Source: Candidatus Avimonas caecicola (GTDB taxonomy: Bacteria > Bacillota > Clostridia > Oscillospirales > Acutalibacteraceae). From it: DNA of 64,000 bases. Positions 34,562-43,737 of the stretch are shown piece after piece; positions within the stretch are counted from its first letter, which is position 1, and each line of letters opens with the position of its first letter. The notes below the pieces were generated by a model. The model made no database searches and was not told the origin of the DNA. It saw only the letters and a program-made list of their open reading frames with translations. Both the position numbers and the translations under genes were made by a program. The stretch is from the NCBI GenBank assembly GCA_904419875.1, contig CAJFTG010000004.1, forward strand, positions 1-64,000, in the 5' to 3' direction.

Positions 34562-37381
34562 TCAGGCGTTCCCGGCGGATAACCCAAACTCTTCGTTTTT
34601 GCGTTCCAGTTCCTTTTGCATGTCGGTGTTGTACCGCAGCATCGTCTCCCGGGGGTTCCGCTGGTTGTACAGGACGGCGCGGAAGGCGTTGGTCAGGCTG
34701 CGGCTGATATAGTAGGAGGCGGGGCTCTGCGGGATGTCGGTGGTCTGCTCCCACTGGCGGGTGATGACCTCCCGTTCCTCCTGCGTCCACGCAATTTTTT
34801 CAAAAGCTTCCCGGTTGGCGGTGTGGTATCGGGCGGCCGTGCCCATGAGCAGCTCCAGCTCCTGTCCAAAAGCATACTGCGTCTCGGCGCCCACCCACCA
34901 GCGGGCAAACCGATAGGCGTCGTCCTCCCGCTGCCCTTTAAGGACGACCACACCCGTACCGCTGGCGCTCTGGGCGCGGTTGACGCCGCCTTCCCCGGCC
35001 GTGCCGGGGACCGGCGCCATGCGCCACAGTCCCCGCAGCTCCGGCGCGGCGATCGCTACCTGGTTATAGAAGGACAGGGCGGCGATCCCCATCGGCATTT
35101 CTCCGGAGCGGAAGCGGTTGAAAAAGTCGAAATACAGCGGCAGGCCGTACTGGCTGTACAGGTCGGTCCATTGGGTAAAGGCCGCGATGGACTCCGGCGT
35201 CGTCAGGGTGACCTCGGTGACGCTGTCGTTGAATACGGCGCCGCCGTGCTGCAAAAGCAGCATCTCAAAAACCGCCTGGTTTTCCGGGACGCCGACCTCA
35301 AGGTTGTTTTTCTGCAAAGCGGCGGTTACGTCCAGAAAGTCCTCCCACGTTTCGGGCGGCGCCAGCCCCATCTCCTCAAAAATGTCGGTGCGGTAAAACA
35401 GCATATAAAAGCTCTGCGTTTCAGGCAGGGCGTATACCCCGCCGCCAAGGGTGTACGGGATCAGCGCGGAGGGATAGAACCACTCCCGTATCTCCTCAAA
35501 GCCTTCTTTGCCGGACAGGTCCGCCGCCACCTCCCGCAGCGCCAGATTAACCGGCGTCGCCTCCGGTACGAACACGGCGGCATCCGGTCCCACCCCGCTT
35601 AAGGAGGCCTGCATCAGCGAATCCCCCACACTGGTCAAGGTGAGCTCGACCGGGATGCCGGTGGAAACCGAAAAATCCTCGTCGATCTGATCTTTGAGGA
35701 TCTGCGCCTGGTCGCGGCCCGACGCCACGCCGGTGGAAAGGATGTCCCCCGTATTGATCCACACCTGCAGGGGTTCCCCGTCGCCGTACACGCTGCCGAT
35801 GGCCGAGTAATCCTGTACGAAGGAATACGCCACGATCTGCATACGGAACCACAGCTTTTCCAGCAGACCGGAACGGCGCTCCACCGGTTCGGCCGCGTTG
35901 CCGGCCAGGACGATCAAATCCAGCTCGAGCGGCTGCTCCTGCATGTCGGCAAAGATGTCCGACAGGGTGCTGATGTTGGTACGGAACCGGTCCAGCCGCT
36001 CGGGGATTCGGGAGGGGCGTTTCAGAAACTCGTCAATCTGGCGGATGATGTCCCCCAGGACGCTTGACGCCTGGTCCCCGCCGTCCGACTGGAGCTGGCC
36101 GAGCCTTTCCCGCGTCGCGGTAAGCTGCTCCCGCAGCGCTTCCAGGTCCGGCAGGAGGCTGGGCAGCTCTTCCTCAAAGTCGAAATCGCGGTTGATATCA
36201 ATATTAACCCCGGTCACCATGATGATGTCCCGGTAGATTTCGTTCATAAACTGGATGGATTCCTCCATCGCGGGCAGGAAATCCCCTTTATCCCCCAGAG
36301 TCACCGCCAGCGTCAGGGCATGCTCTCCCTGCTCCAAATAAAACTGGTACGGCTCCCCCTGCCCATCCGCCAGGGTCAGCGTACGCCAGCTCGACGAATA
36401 GGGGAAGGCGACGGCCTGCATCTCCGCAAACGGGAGCTCCCCGTCAATCAGCAGCCGGCGGAAGGACGGCAGACCGGCCACCAGGTCCTGCCGGTAACGG
36501 AAGGAGAGGGTATACAGCCCGTCCTCCGGCACCTCAAGCCGCCAGGTGATGGACTGCCCCGGCTGCTTCCAGCTGGAGCCTCCCACCGTATTCAGCAGCA
36601 GGCTGCGGGGGCTGTTGGGCGACACGGAAGGATCCGACTGATCGTTTTGGCGGCGGATCGCCGCGTCCGACCTTTCCGCCAGGTCCTCCGCCTCCTTTTC
36701 CAGCACGGCGTCGGTCCGCACCGACGGATAGGCGGCGGAAACCTCCGCATAAGCGGGCGTCCCGGCGGAAGGCAGCAGGCGGACCTCATACAAAATCAGG
36801 GGCTGAACAGCCTCAACCGCCAGCGCGGTCTCCCCGGCGGGTAAGGCGAGGAACAGCTCTCCGTCATGCACCGTGCTGTTATCCCGCAGCACCATGGTGT
36901 GAGAGCCGGCCTCCTCCCATGCGTCCGGCTGGAGCTGGTTGCCCCGGTTATCCGTCTGGGTGACGCCGTCATCCATCCACACGGTGTCCAGTTCAAGCCC
37001 GCCCGACTGCTCAAACGGCGCTTCCCCGTTGAGCAAAACCGTCACGGCGGGAGCCTGCCCATCCCTGCTTTGGGCAAGATAGGTCAGAGAAAGCCGGTAG
37101 CGGCCTGCCTGGGGAAGAGAGACGGTCCACTCCGCCCTCTCGCCCGCCTCCAGCGCCCATTCCCCGCCCGGCGCCGGCAGGATGATTTCCTCCGTGCCGT
37201 CCGGTACGCCGGCGGCCTGCGCCGCATAATCAAGGTACGCCGTCGCCGCCGTGGACGGCAGGGCCGGTTCCGCCGGCGCTTCGGCCGCGCCGGCCCCTTC
37301 CGCCCCGGCAGCCGGCGCCCCGGCCAGCAGGAGCGCCGCCGCCGCACCGGCGGCGGTGGTTCTCAGACAAAACGGATTCAT
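34562..37381 (-). CDS. Tandem carbohydrate-binding-like domains fused to an ABC solute-binding domain
   Basis: A 939-residue exported protein with the same layout as 1724-4621: signal peptide ending AAGAEG (no lipobox), two beta-sandwich regions (about 45-235 and 265-405), and a helical linker (about 410-540) with the shared IQFMNEIYRDIIMVTG motif. A family 1 type binding domain follows to the end (VGPDAAVFVP, FYRTDIFEEMGLAPPETW, FRSGEMPMGIAALSFY). The signal-proximal part is very Ala-rich. ATG lies nine bases after AAGGAGGG. The binding half should feed the permease pair just downstream; the sandwiches may hold the protein on the polymer. Without lipobox or sorting signal its attachment is unclear, perhaps by the uncleaved signal. 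Confidence 0.85.
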   Translation of the reverse strand: MNPFCLRTTAAGAAAALLLAGAPAAGAEGAGAAEAPAEPALPSTAATAYLDYAAQAAGVPDGTEEIILPAPGGEWALEAGERAEWTVSLPQAGRYRLSLTYLAQSRDGQAPAVTVLLNGEAPFEQSGGLELDTVWMDDGVTQTDNRGNQLQPDAWEEAGSHTMVLRDNSTVHDGELFLALPAGETALAVEAVQPLILYEVRLLPSAGTPAYAEVSAAYPSVRTDAVLEKEAEDLAERSDAAIRRQNDQSDPSVSPNSPRSLLLNTVGGSSWKQPGQSITWRLEVPEDGLYTLSFRYRQDLVAGLPSFRRLLIDGELPFAEMQAVAFPYSSSWRTLTLADGQGEPYQFYLEQGEHALTLAVTLGDKGDFLPAMEESIQFMNEIYRDIIMVTGVNIDINRDFDFEEELPSLLPDLEALREQLTATRERLGQLQSDGGDQASSVLGDIIRQIDEFLKRPSRIPERLDRFRTNISTLSDIFADMQEQPLELDLIVLAGNAAEPVERRSGLLEKLWFRMQIVAYSFVQDYSAIGSVYGDGEPLQVWINTGDILSTGVASGRDQAQILKDQIDEDFSVSTGIPVELTLTSVGDSLMQASLSGVGPDAAVFVPEATPVNLALREVAADLSGKEGFEEIREWFYPSALIPYTLGGGVYALPETQSFYMLFYRTDIFEEMGLAPPETWEDFLDVTAALQKNNLEVGVPENQAVFEMLLLQHGGAVFNDSVTEVTLTTPESIAAFTQWTDLYSQYGLPLYFDFFNRFRSGEMPMGIAALSFYNQVAIAAPELRGLWRMAPVPGTAGEGGVNRAQSASGTGVVVLKGQREDDAYRFARWWVGAETQYAFGQELELLMGTAARYHTANREAFEKIAWTQEEREVITRQWEQTTDIPQSPASYYISRSLTNAFRAVLYNQRNPRETMLRYNTDMQKELERKNEEFGLSAGNA

Positions 37382-37415
37382 GACGGACCGCCCTCCTTAC
37401 AGACAGCGTCGGCGT

Positions 37416-38345
37416 TCACCCGACAATGCCGCTGCGCTCCACGCTTTCGGCGAAGAAACGCTGCAGCGCCAGGTACACGATCAGCAGGGGAGCCACCGTC
37501 AGCAAAGCGCCGGCCTGCTGCATGGTAATAATCTGGTAGGTGTCCCATGTTGTACCCATGGTTTTCTCGAGATTTTGCCGCATGTTTGCCAGCATCGTCG
37601 ACAGGGTTGGCATATCTGAGGCAAAAATAGTCGTCAAATAATAATCGCTGCAATACCACACAAAGGAAAACAGGAACACAATCAGCATGGCATTGCGCAG
37701 GTTGGGAAGCATGATTCGCCCATAGGTGCGGAAAAAGCCGCAGCCGTCGATATAGGCGGCGTCTTCCAGGTCTTTTGGAAGGTTTCGGAAAAACTGCATA
37801 AAGATCAGGATAAAAATCCCGGAACGCAGCCCCACGCCAAACAGAGCCGGCAGGTAAAACACCGCCGGGGTGTCCAGGATGGACAGGCTCCGGTACAGCG
37901 TAAAGGTGGGCATGGAAATCGTCTGTGTCGGAATGACCACCATCAGGAACAGGGCCATCAGGCACACCTTTTTCAGCGGAAAACGGAACCGTGCAAAGCC
38001 GTAAGCGATAAAGGAGCAGACCGCCATCTGGATCCCGGACGACACCAGCGAAATCATCAGCGTGTTCGCCAGCGCCTGAGGGTATTCCATGGCGTTCGCC
38101 GCATTTTTGAAATTTTCAAGGGTAAAGTGGCGGGGCACCCAGACGATCGTGGGGTCATACACATCGTTCGGTTCCCGGATCGCCATGCTTACCATATAGA
38201 GCAGCGGATACAGGATGACAAAGGACAGCGCCACCAGCAGAACCGTGCGGAAAACGCACCAGGCCAGCTGGGCCACATACCGCAGGAGCGCGCTGTCACG
38301 CGGAGCATCCGGGTTACCCGTTTTCGGCTTTGTATCATGTCTCAT
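37416..38345 (-). CDS. ABC sugar permease, MalG type (pair 2 of locus B)
   Basis: A 309-residue inner-membrane permease. The EAA loop is EDAAYIDGCGFFRTYGRIMLP near residue 195, and the C-terminus is RFFAESVERSGIVG, the ending shared by the three pair 2 MalG-type proteins here. ATG 38345 overlaps the preceding permease stop by 11 bases and uses GGAAGAT as SD. In locus B pair 2 precedes the fusion protein, whereas in locus A it comes last, so the module order has been shuffled. Confidence 0.92.
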   Translation of the reverse strand: MRHDTKPKTGNPDAPRDSALLRYVAQLAWCVFRTVLLVALSFVILYPLLYMVSMAIREPNDVYDPTIVWVPRHFTLENFKNAANAMEYPQALANTLMISLVSSGIQMAVCSFIAYGFARFRFPLKKVCLMALFLMVVIPTQTISMPTFTLYRSLSILDTPAVFYLPALFGVGLRSGIFILIFMQFFRNLPKDLEDAAYIDGCGFFRTYGRIMLPNLRNAMLIVFLFSFVWYCSDYYLTTIFASDMPTLSTMLANMRQNLEKTMGTTWDTYQIITMQQAGALLTVAPLLIVYLALQRFFAESVERSGIVG

Positions 38346-39243
38346 AATGTATCTTCCGATTCAATAAAAAGTAAAGAAGGCTGACTACGCCGACCGTGAT
38401 GATGAAGTACACAATGGAAAGCGCACTCCCATAGGAGTAGCTGGCCTGGGTGTAGGAAACGTCCGATATGTACAGCAGCGTCTCATTTTCATAGCTGGCG
38501 CTGTAGTCAATGACGGTGTAAATCAGCGCCAGCACCATATGCGGCGCAATGCTGGGGAAGGTGACTTTGACAAACGTCTCCCAGCCGGTAGCCCCCTCCA
38601 CCTGCGCGACCTCGTAATGGCTTTTGGGAATGGCCAGCAGCCCGGCGATAAAGATCAGTATCTGCACGCCCGAACGCCAGACCAGGTCGACAATTCCGTT
38701 GACAATCTGCATAGCCGTGTCGGTGATATTATCCGGTATATCCAGGTTCACCAAAATCTCATACAGGAAATAGCTGTTAAACAGGTTGCTTTGGGTGCCG
38801 TCCCCCATCGCCACGTCGCGCAGCCCCATCTTGATGATGTTGATGATTACCCCGGAAGTGACGATAATGGGCAGGAAAAAGACGGCCCTGGCCGCCAGTC
38901 TCCCCCGGAACGGCTGCGAAAGCACGATGGCCATAAACAGACTAAAGGCGACGATAATCGGCGTCTGATAGGCTATGTTGCGAAGCGTGCCCACCAGCAG
39001 CTGCGGGAATTCCGCGTCCTTGGTAAAGGCATTGACGTAATGGGAAAAGGCCCCGCCGCCAAGCGGCCGCAGCGCGTATCCGCCGCCTGTCTCAATAACC
39101 ATTTCATGCAGCGAATACACTACGGTCATAATGACCGGCTGCAGAATAAAAACAGCGAACCCGATGATGAACGGAAGGATAAACAGCAGCCCGGCGTACC
39201 GCCTGCGTTGTTCCAGCGATATCCGTTTGCGGCTCCGTGCCAT
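38335..39243 (-). CDS. ABC sugar permease, MalF type (pair 2 of locus B)
   Basis: A 302-residue inner-membrane permease with WRSGVQILIFIAGLLAIP and the EAA loop EVAQVEGATGWETFVKVTFP, in which the first Ala of the canonical EAA is Val. It is homologous to 11152-12072 and 58374-59288. ATG 39243 follows GAAGGAGGG; the ORF-track start at 39354 lies inside the upstream surface-protein gene and is rejected. The solute-binding lipoprotein at 42256-43578, two genes upstream, is the probable substrate donor. Confidence 0.92.
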   Translation of the reverse strand: MARSRKRISLEQRRRYAGLLFILPFIIGFAVFILQPVIMTVVYSLHEMVIETGGGYALRPLGGGAFSHYVNAFTKDAEFPQLLVGTLRNIAYQTPIIVAFSLFMAIVLSQPFRGRLAARAVFFLPIIVTSGVIINIIKMGLRDVAMGDGTQSNLFNSYFLYEILVNLDIPDNITDTAMQIVNGIVDLVWRSGVQILIFIAGLLAIPKSHYEVAQVEGATGWETFVKVTFPSIAPHMVLALIYTVIDYSASYENETLLYISDVSYTQASYSYGSALSIVYFIITVGVVSLLYFLLNRKIHYET

Positions 39244-39319
39244 GAAACGCCCTCCTTCGGGGAGGAGGCCGCTCCGCGTAATGGAAGCGGCCTCCCTCCT
39301 CTCATCCAAACCTTGTACG

Positions 39320-42163
39320 TTACTTCTTCCTGCGTTTAAAGCCGACCAGCGCAACTCCGGACGCGGCCATGGCCAGAACCGCTATGTTGACGTAGGAGAC
39401 GACCCCGGTGCCCGGGTTGCCGCCCGGAACAGGATCCTCGGTCGACACATCGTCGCCGGTATACATCATGTTGGTGATCGCGCTGACCTCGTCAACCACG
39501 AGATACTGGCTGCTGGCGTTGACATCGGTTGTGATAATGATGTTGAACAGGTTATCCAGGTTGAGCTGGCGGTTGCCGCCGGCCGTCCCGCCGTACCAGT
39601 ACTCAAGCTGGTCAAGCGGCAGGCGGACGACGCCCTCAAAGCCGGAGGGAAGGACGCAGCTGCCGTCCTCAAGAACCAGGGCTTCTTTCAGGGTTGTGCC
39701 GTCTTTTTCCATGTAGTAGACCTTGGCATCCTTCTTGAGGCGGAAGATTTCCCAGTGGCTGGTGCCGCCGGCCTCGCCGATCGCAAAGCGGTACGCGCCG
39801 TTGTCGGATTCCGCGTCGGCCGCGACCTTGCGGATATACAGCTCGATGGCTTCCGGCTTGATGGTCCCGCCGTTGGTCGCGTCATAGTTGGTGACCGGCT
39901 TTAAGCTGGAAGCGTTCCAGGTCATTTCGTCCCGCGCGGCAACCAGCTTGAGCGAAGCGCCCTCGCCGCCGCGGATGCTGGGAATATAGCTCGCCTTGCC
40001 CTGCGAGTCGGTCTGCAGCGCTTCGGACGCGTCGCCCGACGGGGCCTTGTCGCCATAGTCGGCCAGGACGACCCTCTGCTGAGCGCTGGGCTTATCGGGA
40101 TCGGTGTCGGCGCCCGGGCCGGGATCGGTGCCCGGCTGGCTGCCGGAACCGGAAGCGGCGGCATCTGCGGCCTCCCAGATCGCCTGGGCCACATCCGCGT
40201 CAAATCCGCCGTCGTACACGTCGGCCGGGGATTCGTCGAACAGGGTGGCGAAGCAGACGCAGGCTACCAGGAAACTGCCCTGCTCGTTGGGATGCGCGTC
40301 GTCCGCGCCCCAGATTTCAATATCCGGGTAATTTTCCATCATGTAGGCGAAGGCTTCGTTGGCGTACGCGCGGGGCGCGCCGATTTCTTTACCGACTTCG
40401 TCAAACAGCTTGGTATACTCTTCCACCTGCTGCAGGGGGGTGTAGCCGGCGTTGTTGTAGCTCACCGGCGGACGCACATACAGATAGGTCTCGCCGCCGG
40501 CTTCCTTCACCAGCTCGTCGATGGTTTTCACGGCAGCCTTGCTGGCCGCGCGCCGCTCCTCGCTGCCGATGCACTGGGTGTTGTCCTGCAGGAAAACGAT
40601 GTCGTAGCCGTTGCCAAGCTCCGTGCGCAGCGCCTTACCGGCGTTCTGGTCGGGGTCGGCGAACTGGGACAGGAAAGCGCCGTCCACCGTCAGGCTTCTC
40701 ACGGTCACGTCATGGCCGGCCTCCTGGCACAGCCGCTCAAACATCTTGGGCATATCGTTGACATACGTGGCGCTGTTGCCCACGAACAGGACCTTGAGCG
40801 CCTCTTCGTCCTCTCCCCCGCCGCCCAGGCTCGGGTCAAGGGCTTCCGCATCCCGGATGCCGCGCACCTCATCCACAGCCAGGTAGGTGTCCTGGTTGAC
40901 GTCCACCGCGATCTGGATGTTGAAGATGTCGTCCACGTCGAGCTGCTTGTCGCCGTTGCCGCCCCAGTCATAAATCAGGTCGGCGAGCGGGAGGCGGACG
41001 ACCCCTTCAAAGCCGGTCGGCAGATGAACCGTCTTGTTGGCGACGACCGCCTTTTGCAACGTGCCGTCTCCCTTGGCAATATAGTAGAGCGCCTTCCCGT
41101 CCTCCAGCCGGAAATACTCGCCGTCGCCGTCGGCAAGGGAGAAGCGGTATGCGCCGGAATCCGTGCCCTCGCCCGGCACCTTTTTGATATACAGCTCAAC
41201 GGCTTCCATGCCGGTCACATCCTGGCCCACGGTCGGCTTCAGGGCAAAGTTGGCCCAGGTCAGCGTGCTGCCCGACCCCGCGGCCATCAGCTTGAGGGAG
41301 ACGCCTTCGCCGCCCCGGACGCTGGGGATGTATTCCACGGTCCCCGTCGTCTGGCCGCCGATATGCACCGCCTCGTCCGCGTCGTCCGCGGTGGTCTTAT
41401 CCGCATAGCTGGCCAGGATAACGCTGTCCGCCGGCTCCGGGGGCAGCAGGGACGGGTCGATATACTCGATATCGCTGAGCCCGCGCACCTCGTCCACGGC
41501 CACGTAGGTATCGGCGCTGACCCGCGTGTAAAGGGCGATGCTGTTGATGGCGTCCAGGTCAAGCTCCTTATTGCCGCTGCCGCCAAAGCCATACACCACA
41601 TCGGCCACCGGCAGGCGGATGACCCCTTCAAAACCGGACGGCAGCTGAATGTCATAGTTGGCCGCGACGGTGGTTTTCTGAATGGCGCCGTCTCCCTTGA
41701 CGATATAGGAGATCTCGGTTCCGGGTTTCATCCGGAAGCTTTCATACTCGCCGTCGGCGATGACAAACCGGTATATGCCGTTGTCAACAGGACTCCCCTT
41801 CCATTCATCTCCGCCGTCTACCTTCTTGATATAGAGTTCAATGGCTTCCATACCGGTGATATCCCGGCCTGCGATGGTCTGCATCGCAAAGTTGCCATAG
41901 AACGGATCGCCGGAAGAGGATGTCAGCTTCAGGGAAGCGCCGGCGCCGCCCCGGACGCTGGACATAAAGGACACGGCGTAGCCGGCTGTCGAACTGCCGG
42001 TATGCATGACCTGCTGCGCATCGTCCTCGGCGGTTTTATCCGCGTAATTGATCAGCGCCTTAGTCTCCAGCGCACCGGCATCCCCGTCGTCCGCGATGAC
42101 TGCCGGGACAAAGGATGTCAAAAGGAATCCCGCTGCCAATAAACTTGCCAGAATTCTTTTCAT
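39320..42163 (-). CDS. Wall-anchored (NPGTG) protein with three CBM-like repeats and an SGNH hydrolase domain
   Basis: A 947-residue exported protein. Three repeats of about 200 residues (starting near 40, 244 and 698) share ALINYADKTAEDDA-like starts, SVRGGAGASLKL and EGVIRLPVADVVYGF. Between repeats 2 and 3 is an SGNH-type hydrolase (about 455-690): FVGNSATYVNDM carries the block I Ser, and DDAHPNEQG near 621 carries the Asp-x-x-His. This family removes acetyl or other esters from glycans. The end reads NPGTG, a hydrophobic helix and KRRKK, a sortase-type anchor. A deacetylase held to glycan by three binding modules is the best reading. ATG follows AAGGAAG. It lies between the binding lipoprotein and permease pair 2. 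Confidence 0.82.
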   Translation of the reverse strand: MKRILASLLAAGFLLTSFVPAVIADDGDAGALETKALINYADKTAEDDAQQVMHTGSSTAGYAVSFMSSVRGGAGASLKLTSSSGDPFYGNFAMQTIAGRDITGMEAIELYIKKVDGGDEWKGSPVDNGIYRFVIADGEYESFRMKPGTEISYIVKGDGAIQKTTVAANYDIQLPSGFEGVIRLPVADVVYGFGGSGNKELDLDAINSIALYTRVSADTYVAVDEVRGLSDIEYIDPSLLPPEPADSVILASYADKTTADDADEAVHIGGQTTGTVEYIPSVRGGEGVSLKLMAAGSGSTLTWANFALKPTVGQDVTGMEAVELYIKKVPGEGTDSGAYRFSLADGDGEYFRLEDGKALYYIAKGDGTLQKAVVANKTVHLPTGFEGVVRLPLADLIYDWGGNGDKQLDVDDIFNIQIAVDVNQDTYLAVDEVRGIRDAEALDPSLGGGGEDEEALKVLFVGNSATYVNDMPKMFERLCQEAGHDVTVRSLTVDGAFLSQFADPDQNAGKALRTELGNGYDIVFLQDNTQCIGSEERRAASKAAVKTIDELVKEAGGETYLYVRPPVSYNNAGYTPLQQVEEYTKLFDEVGKEIGAPRAYANEAFAYMMENYPDIEIWGADDAHPNEQGSFLVACVCFATLFDESPADVYDGGFDADVAQAIWEAADAAASGSGSQPGTDPGPGADTDPDKPSAQQRVVLADYGDKAPSGDASEALQTDSQGKASYIPSIRGGEGASLKLVAARDEMTWNASSLKPVTNYDATNGGTIKPEAIELYIRKVAADAESDNGAYRFAIGEAGGTSHWEIFRLKKDAKVYYMEKDGTTLKEALVLEDGSCVLPSGFEGVVRLPLDQLEYWYGGTAGGNRQLNLDNLFNIIITTDVNASSQYLVVDEVSAITNMMYTGDDVSTEDPVPGGNPGTGVVSYVNIAVLAMAASGVALVGFKRRKK

Positions 42164-42255
42164 CTCTGCTTTCTTCCTTTCTCAATAGTATGCTTACCTG
42201 CCTGTGCAGGAGAGTCGCCCATCGGAAAGCGCCCGCGCGGGACAGCCGCAGGGGA

Positions 42256-43578
42256 TCAGGATTCCTTCCCCTCAAGCAGCTCGGTCAGGCTGTCGATCTT
42301 GCCCTGGATAAAGGAACGATGGGACGCTACGGCCGTTGCCGGGGGGACCATATTGTTGAAGATGTCCTCCCAAAGGACCCAGCGCTGGCTCCACCAATCC
42401 GCCAGGCCGTACATGAAGGAGCCGTTCGGCGTATGGGTGCGGTTGAACTCCTTCACCCACTCGTAGGTTTCATCATCCTTATAGGTGCGCTCGCGATCCG
42501 CCGCAATCAGCGGGTCGTCGGCGTGCGCTTCCTTGTACACGGACTGGAAACGGTACCATGCAAGCGCCCCTTTGGGGTTGTCGGCCCCGGTGGGAACGCC
42601 CCAGGAATACAGCATGGCGGGAGAGATGCCCTCCGGCGCGTCCGGACCGGTGGGGAACGGCGCGATGCCGATTTCAAAATTCGTGTTGTTATACACGTCG
42701 TAGCTGCCCACCGCCTGCCACGGACGCTCCGCGATCATCGCCACGTTGCCGGCCATGAAATCCTCCCGCCAGTAGGGCTGCCCATGGTCAAAGGAGCGGT
42801 ATATGTTCTGCAGATCCTGCATGATCTGCAGCCCTTTGAGTTCCTCGGGGTGGTCAAGCGTCAGGCTGATGGACCCGTCGTCGGCAATTTCAATGCCGTG
42901 CCCGCCGTTGGCGAAGACAAACAGATCCCAGTACCAGGTGCCGTAACCCCGCTGGTTGGAAATGCCGTCGTTGTCCGTATCCTGGACGAACTTGGCCGCG
43001 ACCTCGGTAAAGGTATCGAAGTCCCAGGCGCCTTCCTCGGCGTATTCCGCAGGCGTTTTTTCACCGGCATTTTCAAACATGGTTTTGTTGAAATAGATAA
43101 AGAATATGTAGTCTTCATCCTGCCGGGCCGCGCCGTAAGCCTTGCCCTTGTAGGTGAACTGATCCATGATGCTGGTGTTCCAGACCGGATCCTCCGGGTC
43201 GTACAGCCCGTCGATCGGCTGGATCATATTGCGGGACAGATAGGTGAGGTACGTGTTGTCCGTCACGATCATGGTGTCGGGCGGGTCGCCGCTGTTGATC
43301 AGCTGATAGATTTTTGTGGACCATTCCCCGCCGTAGTTCTCATATTGGACGGTACAGCCGTAGGTGTTTTCGAATTCATCAATCATCTTCTCGGTCAGCT
43401 CGTCCAGCGCCACTTCCATTGCCACCCGGAGGGTTGTCCCCTCGATGTCGCTGTAAAAATCGTCCGCCTCCAGCGCGGACGCTCCCCCGCCGGAGGGCGT
43501 CTCCGACGGCGAGCAGGCCGTCAGGCCCATGACCACGGTCATGGCCAGGGCCATCAGCCCGGCTATTCTGCGCTTCAT
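42256..43578 (-). CDS. ABC transporter extracellular solute-binding lipoprotein (sugar type)
   Basis: A 440-residue lipoprotein with a clear LTAC lipobox (Cys22) and a Gly/Ser tether, then a family 1 type binding fold (INSGDPPDTMIVTDN, YFNKTMFENAG, AGNVAMIAERPW). A DTDNDGISN loop near residue 195 resembles a calcium-binding Dx(D/N)xDG loop, which would be an added feature. ATG 43578 lies behind GGGAGGAG; the ORF-track start at 43728 adds 50 unlikely residues. It is the first structural gene of locus B, downstream of the AraC gene, and probably supplies permease pair 2. Confidence 0.93.
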   Translation of the reverse strand: MKRRIAGLMALAMTVVMGLTACSPSETPSGGGASALEADDFYSDIEGTTLRVAMEVALDELTEKMIDEFENTYGCTVQYENYGGEWSTKIYQLINSGDPPDTMIVTDNTYLTYLSRNMIQPIDGLYDPEDPVWNTSIMDQFTYKGKAYGAARQDEDYIFFIYFNKTMFENAGEKTPAEYAEEGAWDFDTFTEVAAKFVQDTDNDGISNQRGYGTWYWDLFVFANGGHGIEIADDGSISLTLDHPEELKGLQIMQDLQNIYRSFDHGQPYWREDFMAGNVAMIAERPWQAVGSYDVYNNTNFEIGIAPFPTGPDAPEGISPAMLYSWGVPTGADNPKGALAWYRFQSVYKEAHADDPLIAADRERTYKDDETYEWVKEFNRTHTPNGSFMYGLADWWSQRWVLWEDIFNNMVPPATAVASHRSFIQGKIDSLTELLEGKES

Positions 43579-43737
43579 AGCAATCTCCTCCCTTTCTTTT
43601 ATTCTGCTGTCCTGTGCCGGCATGGCAGTGCCCTCTGTTTTTCGCCTGCTTTGCCGTGACGCGGCGGATTGAACTTCATGAATCCTGCTGCTCCACCCCC
43701 CCTTATGGGCCGTGCCGCCTGCTTTCACGTTTGTCCA
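43579..43737 (-). promoter_or_regulatory. Spacer between AraC gene and locus B binding-protein gene
   Basis: These 159 bases precede the first transport gene of locus B. No good -35/-10 pair was seen, in keeping with an activator-dependent promoter or with read-through from the regulator gene. Confidence 0.3.
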
